NCBI GenBank assembly: GCA_964457685.1
Contig: CAYWFS010000001.1
Span: forward strand, 62,001 to 126,000
From: UMGS1696 sp964457685
GTDB lineage: Bacteria; Bacillota; Clostridia; Oscillospirales; CAG-272
Length of the DNA: 64,000 bases
Reading direction: 5' to 3'
Shown: one piece after another, positions 51,569-60,480 of the stretch
How positions within the stretch are numbered: position 1 is the first letter of the stretch
Layout: every line of letters begins with the position of its first letter
Translations under genes and position numbers: made by a program
The notes under the pieces: model-generated
The model's database searches: none
Told to the model about the DNA's origin: nothing
What the model saw: the letters and a program-made list of their open reading frames with translations, nothing else

Positions 51569-52750
51569 ATGGATTTCAAAAATAAAGAAGTTCTGTATGT
51601 GTATGACAGAGTTTGCACAAAGACCTCAAAGAAAAACGAAATAATCAGCGAGTACGGAAAAGAAACCTCGGCAAAGGTACGCAAATATACATACGACGGA
51701 AACGTCAGCTTTGCGGGGAGACAGCGTGAACGTGCAAAAGCTTATGCACAGGCTCATCCTTATGCGGAGTCTGCAAGGGAATCTGCCAAGGAAAGACGTG
51801 CATCATCTGCGGCTTATACATATGAACCGGGAGTTCCGAAAGGTGACGGTATGGGCGGCGAAAGAGTTCGTACACAGCAAAAGCCGCTCAAGCTGGTTAT
51901 CGAAAGATTTATAAACCTGTTCGACACGCTTGAAGAAAGAGCGGAAGCGGACGAATGGATTGCAAAGCGTCGTGCGGTCGCAAGAAAGAAATTTTACGAC
52001 CATAAGAATGCCATACTGACCACGCTGTTTGTTCTGTGCTTTATTTCGCTGTTTATGACGGTGGTCTACAAAACGGTGTTTGTCGTAAGAGATTTTGAGG
52101 TTACGGGTAGCAGTATGTACTCCGACAGCGAGGTCTTTGAGGCTTCGGGAATACGTGAGGGGGACAACCTCTATTCGTTCAGCAAGACTGTTTGCGAGGA
52201 TGAAATAACATTCAAATGCCCGTATATCCGCTCTGTCGATATAACAAGAAATGTCCCGAAAAGTGTTACCATTGCGGCAGAGGAGGACAGTGAAATGTTC
52301 TTCGCAAACGTGTGGGGCGATTACCTTGTTCTGTCTCCGTCTCTGAGAGTTCTCGGGACTATAGAAAAGGCAGACGCAAGAGAGGCAGGACTTGTGGAGC
52401 TTGTTTTGCCTGCGGTATCATATTCCGTCAGCGGAAGAAGCATTGAGTTTGTTTCCGCAAGAGATGAGAGATTCATAAGAAATATTCTGAGTGAAGTGTC
52501 TTCGTCGGAGCTTTTCGCATCGGGTATGCTTGATAAGCTTGACCTTTCAGATGAATATGCCGTAACAGCTCAGTCTTCGGGAAAATATCTTATGAAGCTC
52601 GGCGGCGAGACAGACTGCGACCTGAAGCTGAAAATGGCATATCATACCATCGTAAGTCTTGCCGAAGAAAATTCATCTCCTGCAAGGATAGACCTTACGG
52701 AGATTGGGGAAGCAAGCGTCAGATTTGATATGAATCTTTCGCTGGAATGA
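51569..52750 (+). CDS. ftsQ: FtsQ/DivIB-family division protein with long N-terminal tail
   Basis: A 393-residue bitopic protein. Residues 1-145 are charged and Ala/Arg-rich, with no clear fold. One membrane segment lies at about 149-170 (TLFVLCFISLFMTVVYKTV). A POTRA-like domain follows (FVVRDFEVTGSSMYSDSEV, then YIRSVDITRNVPKSVTI), and a beta domain runs to the end (GDYLVLSPSLRVLG). It bridges FtsL/DivIC and the septal synthases. It sits between murG and ftsZ, the place of ftsQ. The ATG follows GAGGGGGAG. Confidence 0.9.
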   Translation: MDFKNKEVLYVYDRVCTKTSKKNEIISEYGKETSAKVRKYTYDGNVSFAGRQRERAKAYAQAHPYAESARESAKERRASSAAYTYEPGVPKGDGMGGERVRTQQKPLKLVIERFINLFDTLEERAEADEWIAKRRAVARKKFYDHKNAILTTLFVLCFISLFMTVVYKTVFVVRDFEVTGSSMYSDSEVFEASGIREGDNLYSFSKTVCEDEITFKCPYIRSVDITRNVPKSVTIAAEEDSEMFFANVWGDYLVLSPSLRVLGTIEKADAREAGLVELVLPAVSYSVSGRSIEFVSARDERFIRNILSEVSSSELFASGMLDKLDLSDEYAVTAQSSGKYLMKLGGETDCDLKLKMAYHTIVSLAEENSSPARIDLTEIGEASVRFDMNLSLE

Positions 52751-52823
52751 ATTTTAAAGTAGTCAAGACTGCGAAATTTAACCTTGATACTCGAAAATTC
52801 AAGGATTTTTTAAGAAAAAACTA

Positions 52824-52852
52824 TTGCAAAATCATCGTACTTATTGTATTAT
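52824..52852 (+). promoter_or_regulatory. Promoter of ftsZ
   Basis: TTGCAA (52824-52829) and TATTAT (52847-52852) are 17 bp apart in the 185-bp gap after ftsQ, giving ftsZ its own transcript. Confidence 0.7.
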
Positions 52853-52935
52853 ATTAGGTAGAATAAGTATGTCTGACTTTACGATTGAAGAAAAGTTATA
52901 TTTTAATCAGAATTACCGGTAAGGAGGGCAGTATA

Positions 52936-54156
52936 ATGCCATTTGGATTTGATGAGAATAATTACGAGAGTGGTGTAGATATAAAGGTTATCGGAGTAGG
53001 CGGCGGCGGAAACAATGCGGTAAACAGAATGACGGACAGCGTCAAGGGTGTGGAATTCATTGCCATAAATACCGATATGCAGGCACTCGTAAAATCAAAT
53101 GCCACAGCAAAAATCGCTATAGGCGAAAAAATCACCAAAGGACACGGAGCAGGCTCCAATCCCGAAATAGGTGCAAAGGCTGCGGAAGAAAGTGAAGAGC
53201 TTATAAAGGAAACACTCGAGGGTGCGGATATGATTTTCGTAACTGCCGGTATGGGTGGCGGTACAGGTACAGGTGCTGCTCCCGTAGTTGCGAGACTTGC
53301 CCGTGAAATGGGTATCCTCACTGTCGGTATCGTTACAAAGCCTTTTGCATTCGAGGGTAAAAAGAGAATGGATCAGGCTGAAAGAGGTATCGAAAATCTC
53401 AAGGAATACGTTGACTCTCTCATCATCATTCCTAACGAAAGACTCAAGGACGCAGGCGAAAAGATTACATTCATGAATGCGTTCCAGATTGCAGACGATG
53501 TTCTTCTTCACGGTGTACAGAGCATAGTTGAGCTTATCAATGTTCCTCAGTACATCAACCTTGACTTTGCGGACGTTACTTCTATCATGAGTGACGCAGG
53601 ATACGCTTACATGGGTATCGGTATGTCTTCCGGTAAGGACAAGGCCGCAGAAGCTGCAAAGGCTGCTATCTCCAGTCCTCTTCTCGAAACAACAATCACA
53701 GGTGCTAAGGGTATTCTTATCAGCATCACGGCTTCTCCCGATATTGCTCTCGATGATATTAACATTGCCGCAGAGCTTATCAGTTCCGAAGCAGCAGAAG
53801 ACGCAACTGTTATTTTCGGTGCCGCATTTGACGAAACTCTCGAAGACACAATGAAGGTATCTATCATTGCAACAGGTTTCCAGAATAAGAGCGAGGCAGA
53901 CCCGGCTTTTAACAAAAAGAACGATGTTTCCTCGTTCAGACCCTTTACATCCGGAAAAATCAAAGGAAACGTAAAAGAGCAGATCGTTGTAGGCAAGGAC
54001 GTTTCCTCCAAGTCGGAAAATGTTGAAAAGGAAAAGGCAGATGATTCTCCTATTTCCGATGATGACTTCAACGAAATTCTCGAAGTTCTCAACATGGGAA
54101 AGAACCGTAACCAGGCAAATCAGCAGAACTCAAACGGTTTCCCCAAGAGATATTAA
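52936..54156 (+). CDS. ftsZ: Cell division GTPase FtsZ
   Basis: A 406-residue tubulin homologue that forms the Z ring. Start at ATG 52936, seven bases after AAGGAGGG, giving the standard MPFGFDENN start. The nucleotide site has IGVGGGGNNAVNRM, NTDMQAL and the tubulin signature MGGGTGTGAAPVVA (106-119). The T7 loop with NVPQYINLDFADV is intact. The C-terminal linker is followed by DDFNEILEVLN and a basic end (NGFPKRY). The usual DIPxFLR peptide that binds FtsA is not recognisable, and no ftsA is near. It ends the cluster. Confidence 0.97.
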   Translation: MPFGFDENNYESGVDIKVIGVGGGGNNAVNRMTDSVKGVEFIAINTDMQALVKSNATAKIAIGEKITKGHGAGSNPEIGAKAAEESEELIKETLEGADMIFVTAGMGGGTGTGAAPVVARLAREMGILTVGIVTKPFAFEGKKRMDQAERGIENLKEYVDSLIIIPNERLKDAGEKITFMNAFQIADDVLLHGVQSIVELINVPQYINLDFADVTSIMSDAGYAYMGIGMSSGKDKAAEAAKAAISSPLLETTITGAKGILISITASPDIALDDINIAAELISSEAAEDATVIFGAAFDETLEDTMKVSIIATGFQNKSEADPAFNKKNDVSSFRPFTSGKIKGNVKEQIVVGKDVSSKSENVEKEKADDSPISDDDFNEILEVLNMGKNRNQANQQNSNGFPKRY

Positions 54157-54169
54157 TTTAACGAACTAA

Positions 54170-54201
54170 AGCGGCAGGAGAGATTCATCTGTCGCTTTTT
54201 T
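54170..54201 (+). terminator. Terminator of ftsZ
   Basis: AGCGGCAG (54170-54177) pairs with CTGTCGCT (54189-54196), with one G-T wobble, followed by six T. Confidence 0.85.
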
Positions 54202-54213
54202 GTATGCAAAAAT

Positions 54214-54270
54214 CCCGTAGCAGGACTCATTCTCATTATAAACAAGTGAGCTTGCTACGGGATGTTTTTA
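54214..54270. terminator. Second, bidirectional terminator between ftsZ and the leftward glp-like operon
   Basis: CCCGTAGCA (54214-54222) pairs perfectly with TGCTACGGG (54253-54261). On the minus strand it is followed by ATTTTTGC and on the plus strand by ATGTTTTTATTTT. Confidence 0.8.
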
Positions 54271-54284
54271 TTTTAAGTAAAATA

Positions 54285-54656
54285 TTACTTTATGTTCTTG
54301 CAGGCGATGAGATTTGTGCCTTTTTCAATAAAATCGGCTACAACAACGTCACCTGTGCTTATGGGGGCATTAACAGTTGTGCTTCTTACTGTTTTCATGC
54401 CCTCAAAGAGCTTTTCTCTCGGAATAGGTGTATCTGTACGAACGGGAAGAAGCTTTTTACCTGATTTTGTGATTACGGTCACGGTGGAGGTGAGAGTTCT
54501 GACGGGAGCTGTTACCTCGCTTTCGGCATATTTTTTGCCTCTGACGCAGGTAAATCCGCTTACATCCTTAACCTCAGTACCATCGAGAGTTACCGTGATT
54601 TTACATCCTGCCGGGCAAACGACACAGGTAAGTTCTTTTGTAATTATATCGCTCAC
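54285..54656 (-). CDS. DUF1667 protein of the glycerol-3-phosphate dehydrogenase-like operon
   Basis: A 123-residue protein with CVVCPAGC near the N-terminus and GFTCVRGKKYA after it. These four cysteines could hold an iron-sulfur cluster or zinc. DUF1667 genes are regularly found next to FAD oxidoreductase and GlpA-like genes in Firmicutes, where the product is thought to be a small electron-transfer subunit comparable to GlpC, a family-level inference. Its start overlaps the end of the FAD oxidoreductase gene (ATGA). Confidence 0.88.
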   Translation of the reverse strand: MSDIITKELTCVVCPAGCKITVTLDGTEVKDVSGFTCVRGKKYAESEVTAPVRTLTSTVTVITKSGKKLLPVRTDTPIPREKLFEGMKTVRSTTVNAPISTGDVVVADFIEKGTNLIACKNIK

Positions 54657-55948
54657 TTCTGCTCTCCTCCGATTTCCTTGATATATACTTTTACATAGCT
54701 GTCGTTTGAGTTAACGAGTGCTTTGAGCTTTTCGGCAGGTATCTCAAGGGATTCCATTTCACCGGGAGCTACGGCACTCTTTGCTTTCTTAACGAGAACC
54801 TCACCGGATTCCGTTTCAACGATGAGCTGTACCTTCTTTATAATGTCGGTAACACGGAAGAAGATTCTGAGCTTTTCGGGTTCTGCTGTAAGATCAAGTC
54901 TTTCGGGAACGGTGTAGCGAACTCCGAAATCTGTCTTTACTTCAAGCTTCTTTACGCATTCTTCCTGCTTGCCGAGTATCTTCTTTGCGGCGTTTTCTCC
55001 GGCGATAGATGCTTCCTCGGAAACAAAGTCTACAAGGTCGTGTACATGGAGTACGTTACCGCACGCATAGATACCGTCGGCTTCTGTCTCACGGAACTGG
55101 TTTACCGCCGCACCGTTTGTCATTCTGTCGAGAGAGATTCCCGCACCTCTTGTAAGCTCGTTTTCGGGGATAAGTCCTACGGAAAGGAGAAGTGTATCGC
55201 ATTCGATATATTCTTCTGTTCCGGGGATAGGCTTCTTTGCGTTGTCAACTGCGGCGATGGTTACACCTGTAACTCTTTCCTTGCCGTGAACCTGTGTTAC
55301 GGTATGAGAAAGCTTAAGCGGAATACCGAAGTCATCGAGACACTGAACGATGTTTCTGCGGAGACCACCCGAGTACGGCATAAGCTCGCATACACACTTA
55401 ACTTCCGCACCCTCGAGTGTCATACGTCTTGCCATAATAAGTCCAATGTCACCTGAACCGAGGATAACTACCTTTTTACCGGGCATAAAGCCTTCGATGT
55501 TTATGTATCTCTGGGCACAGCCTGCGGTATAAACACCTGACGGACGAGAACCGGGGATGTTGAGTGCTCCTCTTGTTCTTTCGCGACAACCCATAGCAAG
55601 GATAACAGCGTCGGCAGTTACGGTAACATATCCTGTTTCGGGAGAAACGAAAGATACAGCCTTGTCCTTTGTAACCTCGAGAGCCATAGCATTAGTTGTG
55701 ATGTGAATGCCACGCTCCTCAGCCATCTTTATAAAGCGACCTGCGTATTCGGGGCCTGAAAGCTCTTCTCCGAAACGGTGGAGACCGAAGCCTGCGTGAA
55801 TGCACTGGTTAAGAATACCGCCTGCTTCAGTGTCACGTTCGAGAACGAGAATGTCCTCTGCGGCTATTCCGTTGTCGTAAGCGGCTACAGCTGCGGAAAG
55901 ACCTGCGGGACCTCCGCCGATTATGATAAGCTTCTTGTGCTGTGTCAT
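54653..55948 (-). CDS. NAD(P)/FAD-dependent oxidoreductase, GlpB-like position
   Basis: A 431-residue flavoprotein. The FAD loop is IIGGGPAGLSAAVAAYDN (8-25), the NAD(P) loop VVILGSGDIGLIMARRM, and the second FAD motif includes ADGIYACGNVLHVHD. MGCRERTRGALNIPGSRPSG also appears in the family member that accompanies GlpA-like proteins. It should pass electrons between NAD(P)H and the partner subunits. A C-terminal extension of about 100 residues (about 330-431) is not part of the core fold. It is coupled at both ends by ATGA overlaps. Confidence 0.88.
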   Translation of the reverse strand: MTQHKKLIIIGGGPAGLSAAVAAYDNGIAAEDILVLERDTEAGGILNQCIHAGFGLHRFGEELSGPEYAGRFIKMAEERGIHITTNAMALEVTKDKAVSFVSPETGYVTVTADAVILAMGCRERTRGALNIPGSRPSGVYTAGCAQRYINIEGFMPGKKVVILGSGDIGLIMARRMTLEGAEVKCVCELMPYSGGLRRNIVQCLDDFGIPLKLSHTVTQVHGKERVTGVTIAAVDNAKKPIPGTEEYIECDTLLLSVGLIPENELTRGAGISLDRMTNGAAVNQFRETEADGIYACGNVLHVHDLVDFVSEEASIAGENAAKKILGKQEECVKKLEVKTDFGVRYTVPERLDLTAEPEKLRIFFRVTDIIKKVQLIVETESGEVLVKKAKSAVAPGEMESLEIPAEKLKALVNSNDSYVKVYIKEIGGEQK

Positions 55949-57417
55949 ATGTTGCCTCCATTGTTATCTTCGCCTTCACGGGGAACTACGAGCCATGATT
56001 CGCCACCGCTCTTAGTAACCTCCGCAAGAGTTTTTCCTGTGTGTTCAGCTATGATGTCCGCAACTCTCGGAGAGCAGAATCCACCCTGACATCTGCCCAT
56101 TCCCGCACGGAGACGCTTTTTCATCATGTCTACGGTTACGGCGGGGATGGGGGAGGAAAGTGCGTCGATAATGTCTCCCTCTGTTACGGTTTCACAGCGG
56201 CAGATTATCTTACCGTAAGCACTGTTTCTTTCGCAAGCTGCATTCTTTTCTTCTGTAGTGAGCTTGTTCCACTGCTTGTGGTTGCCGTCTGCACGTCTTG
56301 TGGGGATGTAGTCGTCTCTCTTTTCAAGCTTGAGTCCTGCTTCTTCGAGGAGACCTACAAGATATTCGCCTGTTGCAGGGGATGCCGCAAATCCGGGGGA
56401 TTCAACACCTACCGCATGAACAACACCGGGAACCTGCTCGGAAATCTTGATATAGAAATCGTATATATCGGGTGTGGGACGTACTCCGGAGAACGATGTG
56501 ATTACGTTTCTGAGATTTATGCTCGGCATAATTCGTTTTGCACCCTCGCTGATTTCGTCAAGACCGGGAGCTGTTGTGCTTCTGTCGTCACCGTCCTCGA
56601 TGGGATATGCGTTAGGACCTACGATAATGTTTCCGTCAACCGTAGGACTTACTAGAATACCCTTACCTCTTGAAGAAGGGCATACGAAAAGGGTAGAGTT
56701 TGCAATGTCACCGCAAGCCTTGTCGAGAATCATGTATTCGCCGCGACGGGGAGTGATGGAAATGGGGAAGTCGTGTTCGCCGAGAAGCTTTGCAACCTCT
56801 GCGGAGTGAACACCTGCACAGTTTACGACATATTTTGCCGCAATGGTATCGTTTCCGTTTGTAACGTAGTTGATTCCGCCAACATTTGAGGAACCTGTTA
56901 CCTTGAAGTTAAGGAAGAACTTTACACCGTTGGTAGCTGCATTTTCTGCCGCCGCAATTGTGATTCCGTAGGGGCAGGTAATAGCGGCTGTCGGTGCCCA
57001 GAGAGAGTGAGTAGCCTCGGGGGAAACATTCGGCTCCATCTCACGAAGCTTGTCTCCGGAGATTATTTCAAGACCCTCGACACCGTTTTCCTGTCCTCTT
57101 TTCAGAAGCTCGCGAAGATGCTCGAGATCCTCTTCTCCGAATCCTATAACGTGAGAACCTACTTCTTTAAGCTCAACTCCAAGCTGAGTGGCAAGCTCCT
57201 TCATAAGCTTGTTTCCTCTTACGTTGAGCTTTGCCTTGAGTGTGCCGGGTTTTGCGTCATATCCTGCGTGAACGATAGCGGAATTTGCGGCTGTAGCTCC
57301 TGTAGCCACGTCAGATGCCATATCCACGACCGCAACGCTGCACTTGTACTCGGAGAGAAGTCTGGCTGTCATAACTCCGGTACAACCTGCTCCGATTATC
57401 AAAACATCGTAAATCAT
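55945..57417 (-). CDS. Glycerol-3-phosphate dehydrogenase-like FAD oxidoreductase (GlpA type)
   Basis: A 490-residue protein starting at ATG 57417, six bases after CGGAGG; an upstream TTG-type start has no ribosome site. The FAD loop is VLIIGAGCTGVMTARLL near the N-terminus, followed by the DAO-fold ANSAIVHAGYDAKPGTLKA. The C-terminal BFD-like [2Fe-2S] domain has ICRCETVTEGD and GRCQGGFCSP. In the family, such proteins oxidise glycerol-3-phosphate to dihydroxyacetone phosphate. The three-gene operon resembles the anaerobic GlpABC layout, but other 2-hydroxyacid-type substrates cannot be excluded. Confidence 0.85.
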   Translation of the reverse strand: MIYDVLIIGAGCTGVMTARLLSEYKCSVAVVDMASDVATGATAANSAIVHAGYDAKPGTLKAKLNVRGNKLMKELATQLGVELKEVGSHVIGFGEEDLEHLRELLKRGQENGVEGLEIISGDKLREMEPNVSPEATHSLWAPTAAITCPYGITIAAAENAATNGVKFFLNFKVTGSSNVGGINYVTNGNDTIAAKYVVNCAGVHSAEVAKLLGEHDFPISITPRRGEYMILDKACGDIANSTLFVCPSSRGKGILVSPTVDGNIIVGPNAYPIEDGDDRSTTAPGLDEISEGAKRIMPSINLRNVITSFSGVRPTPDIYDFYIKISEQVPGVVHAVGVESPGFAASPATGEYLVGLLEEAGLKLEKRDDYIPTRRADGNHKQWNKLTTEEKNAACERNSAYGKIICRCETVTEGDIIDALSSPIPAVTVDMMKKRLRAGMGRCQGGFCSPRVADIIAEHTGKTLAEVTKSGGESWLVVPREGEDNNGGNI

Positions 57418-57443
57418 AAATACCTCCGTTTGTTGCATGGTGC

Positions 57444-57613
57444 GTCAACAAATTACGATATACACGATAAACCCCAACCGTTTATATGCGAAAATACGGT
57501 ATATAAAGGAAAAAATTACAAATTATGTAAAAAACTTACACAACACATCGTGTACATTGCCGATTTGTTGACAAACACAAGTATAGTATAACACAATCAT
57601 TTATGCAATACAA
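57444..57613 (-). promoter_or_regulatory. Promoter and folded leader of the glp-like operon
   Basis: On the minus strand TTGTAT (57608-57613) and TATACT (57585-57590) are 17 bp apart. The leader is about 160 nt long. GTCAACAAAT (57572-57563) near its start pairs with ATTTGTTGAC (57453-57444) near its end, a 10-bp perfect inverted repeat around 109 nt. Inside lies CCTTTATAT with ATATAAACGG as a smaller hairpin. It could be an RNA fold or a pair of operator sites. No gene is seen between 57418 and 57752. Confidence 0.5.
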
Positions 57614-57676
57614 CAAAAAAATCAAAAAAAGTCTTGTCGAGAATGACAAATTTAGTATAGCGTGAATGGATAAGTA

Positions 57677-57705
57677 TTGTTTTTTTGAAGAAATTATGAT
57701 AAAAT
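57677..57705 (+). promoter_or_regulatory. Promoter of moxR
   Basis: TTGTTT (57677-57682) and TAAAAT (57700-57705) with a 17-bp spacer, about 50 bp before the moxR ATG. Confidence 0.6.
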
Positions 57706-57752
57706 AGCTGAAAGCAGTAATATATTTTTTTGTACAGAACGGAGACAATAAG

Positions 57753-58712
57753 ATGGCAAACAACGAAAGCTCAAAAAGTAAGCTTGCTCAGAGCCTCATA
57801 TCCGAGGTCGAAAAGGTAGTTATCGGTAAACATAACGAGATAGTTCTTCTCGTCACTGCCATGCTTGCGGGAGGTCATGTGCTTGTTGAGGATGTCCCCG
57901 GAACGGGAAAAACAACTCTTGCATCGGCTCTTGCTCGTGCGGCAGGTCTTGATTTCAACCGTGCCCAGTTCACTCCCGACGTAATGGCATCCGACATCAC
58001 AGGTTTCAATGTTTACAACAGACAGAAGGAAGAGTTTGAATTCCGTGAGGGTCTTGTTATGACAAACGTACTTCTTGCAGACGAAATAAACCGTGCCTCT
58101 CCGAAAACTCAGTCCGCACTTCTTGAAGCAATGGAAGAAGCAAAGGTAACTGTTGACGGAGTTACATATAATGTTCCCGACCCGTTCATGGTTATCGCAA
58201 CACAGAACCCCACGGGCTACGTCGGAACCTATCCTCTCCCCGAGGCACAGCTTGACCGTTTTGCTATCAGACTTTCTATGGGATACCCTACAGAAGATGA
58301 AGAAGTAAACATAATCAGCAACCGCCGTGAGGTAAATCCGCTTGATAAGGTGTGTGCGGTAGCGGATGCGGATTCGATTCGCGAAATACGTTCCGAAATA
58401 AAGCAGGTTGCACTCGAAGAAGAAATTTGCAGATACATAGTCCGTCTCATCCATGCAACAAGAAAGTCAAGCAAGCTTTCTCTCGGTGCCTCCCCCCGTG
58501 CGTCCATTATACTCATGAAGCTCTCTCAGGCTTATGCATATCTCAAGGGACGTGATTACGTTCTTCCTGAGGATATAGCGTTTGTATTCACTCCCGGACT
58601 TGCACACCGTATAGTCCTTTCACAGGAGGCAAGACTTAACCGTGAGTCTCAGTCCGATATACTTGCCGAGATACTTCGCACAACAGAAGCTCCTTTCAAA
58701 ACCAAAAGATAA
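57753..58712 (+). CDS. MoxR-family AAA ATPase
   Basis: A 319-residue AAA+ protein of usual length. Walker A is DVPGTGKTT (47-55), Walker B LLADEINRASPKTQSALLEAMEE, given by its core, sensor 1 VIATQNPTG and the arginine-containing LPEAQLDRF. MoxR proteins act as chaperones that help assemble or activate partners carrying von Willebrand-like domains. The following genes, DUF58 and transglutaminase, are the regular partners. The ATG follows GGAGAC. Confidence 0.95.
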   Translation: MANNESSKSKLAQSLISEVEKVVIGKHNEIVLLVTAMLAGGHVLVEDVPGTGKTTLASALARAAGLDFNRAQFTPDVMASDITGFNVYNRQKEEFEFREGLVMTNVLLADEINRASPKTQSALLEAMEEAKVTVDGVTYNVPDPFMVIATQNPTGYVGTYPLPEAQLDRFAIRLSMGYPTEDEEVNIISNRREVNPLDKVCAVADADSIREIRSEIKQVALEEEICRYIVRLIHATRKSSKLSLGASPRASIILMKLSQAYAYLKGRDYVLPEDIAFVFTPGLAHRIVLSQEARLNRESQSDILAEILRTTEAPFKTKR

Positions 58713-58732
58713 ACAACTGCGGAGCTTGAATT

Positions 58733-60457
58733 ATGGATAATTACATAAAAAGACCTCTCGTAAAGTTTCATAAATCCGCCGCAGTATATGCCGTTATCCT
58801 GCTTTTTTCGCTTGTATTTACACAGGCACTGAGAGCTAAGGCATCGGCTCTGCTGTTTTGGTTTCTTCTTCTCGTGCCGGTGTGGTCGGTTCTGTACGTC
58901 ATCATAGGAAAGGCACTTGTAAGAATATATGTAAGCTCAAGCAACACAAAGGTCGAAAAAATGCAAAGGACGGAATATGAGCTTAGAATAGTCAATGCCT
59001 CTCCCTTTGCGTATCCGTTCCTTGAAGCGATAGTTTGTGTTCCCGAGGAAAACGGCATAAGGTGTGAGGAGCAGTCGGTAAAGCTCTCACTTGCCCCTCT
59101 TGCCGCATATTCAATAGAAAGGGAAACAGTGTTCAAGTATCGCGGAACCTATGAGATAGGCGTGCGGTGCCTTTATATCTCCGATTTTCTCGGACTTTTT
59201 TCGATAAGACTTGATGTTGACATATATGAAAACATACTTGTGTTCCCGAGAAGACTTGAAATGGATATAAAAACAGAGACCTCCGCATCCGACATTCCGA
59301 ATGATTCCGCAAATGTGGTATTCTCAACCGAAAAATCCGAAATAAGCAATATTCGTGAATATATCCCCGGAGACAGTCAGAAAAGCATTCACTGGAAGCT
59401 GTCATCAAAGGCATATGACGGAAGCCTTATGGTAAAGGAATTTAACACGAATACCTCGAGAAGTGTGTATGTACTCTGTGACTTTTCACGTGCCATACCG
59501 AGTGAGGTTTTTGAAGACAGGGAAGCTAAATCCGTAATAGACAAAGCCGAAGCGGAAAAGGCGAAAAAGCAGAAATCAAAGCACGTCAAGCTGAAAAAAT
59601 CAAAGCCTGACAAAAAGGTTGTGGAAGCCGAAAAAGCCGCAAAGGTTGCAAAGCTCAGGGCGAAACGAGGACTCAGCGAAAACCGAATAGGAGACGCGGC
59701 ACTTGTTGATGAGCTTATAAAAAATGCGGAAGAGGCAAGAAAACCGAAGAAAACAAAGGAAAAGAAGCCGATATTCGAAAAAATCGGAAAGAAATCCGAA
59801 AAAAACGATTCCGTAAATGAAGATGAGGTTGAGAGAATACGTCTTGAAAACGAAAAAAAGCTTCGTGAAGCGGAAAACAAAAACGAGCTTGCAATAGGCG
59901 GAAGACTCAAAGCGGAATATGAAAGCGATATAGATGAATATTGTGCGGACGGAGTTGTTGAAATGTCGATAGGTGCGGTTCTGAACGAGCTGAATAACGG
60001 CAACACTGTCACACTGCTTTGGGTGGATAAGCGTCAAAACGGCGGAATAGCGGCAGTAGAGCTGACATCTCCCGAAGATTTTGAACTTGTTTATCCCGTA
60101 TTTTCAACGACCGCCTCATGCTCCGAAAAGGAAAATGTGGCAACACTTCTCCCTCTCATAAACGAATCTCTTAACGTGACAATAAGAATTTGCACTTCAA
60201 ATATTGACCCGCTGTCTCTCAACAGATATGCGGCGATTCCGAGTTTGTTCGGCGGTGCGGGTTCGGGATGTGCTTGCGAAGTGATGTTGTTCAATCCGGA
60301 GAAAAGATACGTCTCTACCACCGTGCGTCGTGAATACATAGGAATGTGCAGAGACAGTCTCTCGAAAGAGGGAGTAAAGCTTACGGAGCTTGAAGCCGTA
60401 AAGAACGAAAACGGCAGATACTCGCTGAAAATAAAAAATGATTCGGCAAAAATATAA
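58733..60457 (+). CDS. DUF58 membrane protein with a large Lys/Glu-rich insertion
   Basis: A 574-residue protein. Two hydrophobic segments lie at about 16-56. Beta-rich N-terminal region, then the DUF58 core: ISNIREYIPGDSQKSIHWK followed by LMVKEFNTNTSRSVYVLCDFS, the first part of a vWA-like fold. Directly after this DFS motif comes an insertion of about 140 residues (about 262-400) packed with Lys, Glu and Ala. The fold resumes with VTLLWVDKRQNGGIAAVEL. Ordinary DUF58 proteins are about 400 residues and lack this. It is 20 bp after moxR, whose product may act on it, and 23 bp before the transglutaminase gene. Confidence 0.88.
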   Translation: MDNYIKRPLVKFHKSAAVYAVILLFSLVFTQALRAKASALLFWFLLLVPVWSVLYVIIGKALVRIYVSSSNTKVEKMQRTEYELRIVNASPFAYPFLEAIVCVPEENGIRCEEQSVKLSLAPLAAYSIERETVFKYRGTYEIGVRCLYISDFLGLFSIRLDVDIYENILVFPRRLEMDIKTETSASDIPNDSANVVFSTEKSEISNIREYIPGDSQKSIHWKLSSKAYDGSLMVKEFNTNTSRSVYVLCDFSRAIPSEVFEDREAKSVIDKAEAEKAKKQKSKHVKLKKSKPDKKVVEAEKAAKVAKLRAKRGLSENRIGDAALVDELIKNAEEARKPKKTKEKKPIFEKIGKKSEKNDSVNEDEVERIRLENEKKLREAENKNELAIGGRLKAEYESDIDEYCADGVVEMSIGAVLNELNNGNTVTLLWVDKRQNGGIAAVELTSPEDFELVYPVFSTTASCSEKENVATLLPLINESLNVTIRICTSNIDPLSLNRYAAIPSLFGGAGSGCACEVMLFNPEKRYVSTTVRREYIGMCRDSLSKEGVKLTELEAVKNENGRYSLKIKNDSAKI

Positions 60458-60480
60458 TGTAACCGAGGGCTTATGTGCTT

